Positions 4,534 to 6,119 of a stretch of DNA of 6,119 nucleotides are shown here, in pieces. The notes beneath the pieces are model-generated. The model searched no databases and had not been told where the DNA came from. It saw nothing but the letters and a program-made list of their open reading frames with translations. The stretch's first letter is position 1. Every line of letters begins with the position of its first letter. The stretch is from Spirochaetaceae bacterium (GTDB taxonomy: Bacteria; Spirochaetota; Spirochaetia; Treponematales; Breznakiellaceae), in the NCBI GenBank assembly GCA_031290405.1, contig JAITNO010000052.1:1-6119 (forward strand), given 5' to 3'. The translations under genes were made by a program, and so were the position numbers.

Positions 4534-6119
4534 TGAGCTCCGCCATACGGATTTTGCCGCCCGAAGAAGCGCGGAAGATCGCCGCCGGCGAAGTCATCGA
4601 CCGCCCCGCCTCCCTTGCCCGCGAATTCATCGATAATGCCATAGACTCAGGCGGCTTCTCCATCGAGCTTGCCGTCGAAGAAGGCGGTACGCGGCTCGTG
4701 GAAGTAAGCGACGACGGCTGCGGCATGGAACGGGAAGACCTCGAGCTTTCCTTCAAGACCCACGCCACGTCAAAGATACGGAGCTTGGACGACTTGCGGA
4801 CGACAAAGACGCTGGGCTTTCGTGGGGAGGCCCTCGCCGCCGCCGCCGCCGTCTCCCGCCTCGAGATTTTAACCAGCGTAGACGGCAAGACCGGCTGGCT
4901 CCTCTCCGTCGGACCCGGCAACGGCGAGGCGCGCATCGAAAGCGCCCGCCGCACGCGGGGAAGCAGCGTTCGCGCGAAAAGCCTTTTTGAAAGCATCCCC
5001 GCCCGCAAACGCTTTCTAAAGCGCGAAGGCAGCGAGGCGTTGCTCTGCCGGCAAGTCTTTATCGAAAAGGCCCTTGCCTTCCCGGCCATCGGCTTTCGGT
5101 ATGCGCAGGACGGCAAACTGCGGCTCTTTTTCCCCGTCGCGGCAACTTACAAAGAACGCTTTGCCGACGCCGTGTTAAGCGCCGACGGCGGGCGGGAGCG
5201 CGTCTTTTTGCATCAGATTGCAGCCCTCGGCAAGGGCTTTGCCGTCAGCATCGTCTTTGGCGGGCCGGAGATCTTCCGCAATCACCGGAGGGATCAGTTT
5301 ATCTTCGCAAACGGCAGACGGATTAACGACTTTTCGTTCCAGCAAGCCCTCGAATACGGCACTCAGGGAGCGTTCCCCAACGGCTGCCACCCCGTGGGGG
5401 CCGTCTTTTTAGAGATAGAACCCCATTTGGCCGACTTCAACATCCATCCTTCAAAACGCGAGGCGCGCTTCGCCTGTTCGGCGGAGATTCATCATGCAAT
5501 CACGGAGACGCTCCGCAATCATTTTCGGGCGTTGCTTGCCTCCCGCGCGGCTAGCTCTGTCTTTCGGCCTTCGCACAGCGGAGGGGGCTTCTTTAAGCAA
5601 GGGCCGACGGGGCAAAGCGCGCAAAGCGACTGCCCCGCAGAAGAAGAGCTTGTCGACGAGGACGGGGAGGCGGGCCTGGCGCTGGAGGCGCCGCCGCCGC
5701 CTGACGCCGCGTTTCGCTACGTCGGGCGCGCGTTCGGCCTCTTCATCCTCGTCGAAAGGGGCGACAGGCTCTACATCATCGATCAACACGCGGCGCACGA
5801 GCGGATACTCTACGACAGGCTCCTTTCAAAGCCGATTCCCCGCCAGGAATTGTTGGCCCCCATCCCATTCACCACCGAAAGCCGAGAAGACGACGCGTTC
5901 CTCGCTCGGGAAAGGGAGCGCCTGCGCGGCCTGGGCGTGGTAATCGAGGGGGAAAACGGCACCTGGAGGATAGAGGCGCTCCCCGTCCTCTGGCGGCTCG
6001 GCGACGCCCAAACCGTCCGCGAGCTCTTAAACCTCCGCACGGCGGGGGAGAATATCGCCGAACGCTGGGCGGCGACGATCGCCTGCCATTCGGCGATACG
6101 CGACGGCGATTACCTCGAC
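4533..6119 (+). CDS. mutL: DNA mismatch repair protein MutL (3' partial)
   Basis: 529 codons are present with no stop; roughly the last 80-120 residues are expected beyond the window. The N-terminal GHKL ATPase has AAGEVIDRPAS (17-27), catalytic E31 with Mg-binding N35 in REFIDNAIDSG, DDGCGM (60-65), THATSKI (76-82), LGFRGEAL (94-101), an IPARKRFL loop and HPSK (305-308) whose K308 matches the ATP-contacting lysine of E. coli MutL. A low-complexity linker of about 60 residues leads to the C-terminal domain, which starts near residue 394 (FRYVGRAFG). DQHAAHERILYD at 417-428 is the endonuclease motif DQHA(X)2E(X)4E with D in the last position. ACHSAIRDGD starts at 517. This is therefore the MutH-independent, nicking type of MutL, the form used by most bacteria without Dam. 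It acts with MutS in mismatch repair. The start overlaps the xseB stop (TGATG); only a weak AGAAG precedes it, so coupling is likely. Five GCC codons in a row occur at 4836-4850. Confidence 0.96.
   Translation, partial: MSSAIRILPPEEARKIAAGEVIDRPASLAREFIDNAIDSGGFSIELAVEEGGTRLVEVSDDGCGMEREDLELSFKTHATSKIRSLDDLRTTKTLGFRGEALAAAAAVSRLEILTSVDGKTGWLLSVGPGNGEARIESARRTRGSSVRAKSLFESIPARKRFLKREGSEALLCRQVFIEKALAFPAIGFRYAQDGKLRLFFPVAATYKERFADAVLSADGGRERVFLHQIAALGKGFAVSIVFGGPEIFRNHRRDQFIFANGRRINDFSFQQALEYGTQGAFPNGCHPVGAVFLEIEPHLADFNIHPSKREARFACSAEIHHAITETLRNHFRALLASRAASSVFRPSHSGGGFFKQGPTGQSAQSDCPAEEELVDEDGEAGLALEAPPPPDAAFRYVGRAFGLFILVERGDRLYIIDQHAAHERILYDRLLSKPIPRQELLAPIPFTTESREDDAFLARERERLRGLGVVIEGENGTWRIEALPVLWRLGDAQTVRELLNLRTAGENIAERWAATIACHSAIRDGDYLD
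4836..4850 (+). repeat. (GCC)5 trinucleotide repeat inside mutL
   Basis: Five consecutive GCC codons encode A102-A106 directly after the LGFRGEAL ATPase motif. The equivalent place in E. coli MutL reads SISS and is not repetitive. Slippage would add or remove whole codons in the ATP-lid region. Confidence 0.75.

Noticed and set aside
4406..5116. A 236-codon reverse-strand open frame opposite xseB and mutL
   Set aside because: It is low-complexity, rich in Ser and Arg, and lies opposite conserved MutL ATPase motifs; it is a by-product of GC-rich codon use.

Overview
The window most likely comes from a spirochaete, probably a GC-rich Treponema or a close relative. I infer this from three things: a surface protein joining Listeria-Bacteroides (Flg_new/InlB-B type) repeats to a DUF1566 (Lcl-C type) C-terminal domain, a combination I associate with treponemes and leptospires; small BrnT-like toxin/antitoxin pairs; and a pepT-xseB-mutL block. 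No rRNA or other marker gene is present, so the genus is a judgement from gene content. Every gene lies on the + strand.

Region 1 (1-1620): the 3' part of a large repeat-containing surface protein gene, closed by a strong intrinsic terminator. The last 250 bases or so are visibly richer in A+T than the repeat region.

Region 2 (about 1531-2887): two tandem units spaced 637-638 bases apart. Each has a promoter close to the start codon, a BrnT-like toxin gene, a ribbon-helix-helix antitoxin gene 9 bases downstream, and a 3' element of a small hairpin followed by an intrinsic terminator. The two full 3' elements match at 70 of 73 positions, although the genes between them have diverged strongly (toxins about 49 of 83 residues identical by hand alignment). 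A weaker copy spans the stop codon of the upstream surface gene. The units therefore look like cassettes bounded by a shared 3' element and are the most unusual part of the window. The promoter of unit 2 has nine G in a row between its -35 and -10 boxes, so it may be phase-variable.

Region 3 (2888-6119): a housekeeping block. pepT (tripeptidase) has its own promoter; xseB (exonuclease VII small subunit) follows after 39 bases; mutL (mismatch repair) overlaps the xseB stop by one base and runs off the window end after 529 codons. XseB and MutL are both DNA repair proteins and are probably translationally coupled; PepT is a metabolic peptidase sharing the transcription unit.

Three starts (both toxins and pepT) have a -35-like box beginning exactly 36 bases before the ATG, an 18-base spacer and a -10-like box ending 6 bases before the ATG. 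Transcripts would then begin at or next to the start codon, i.e. leaderless. The second genes in each group (both antitoxins and xseB) instead have clear Shine-Dalgarno sequences.
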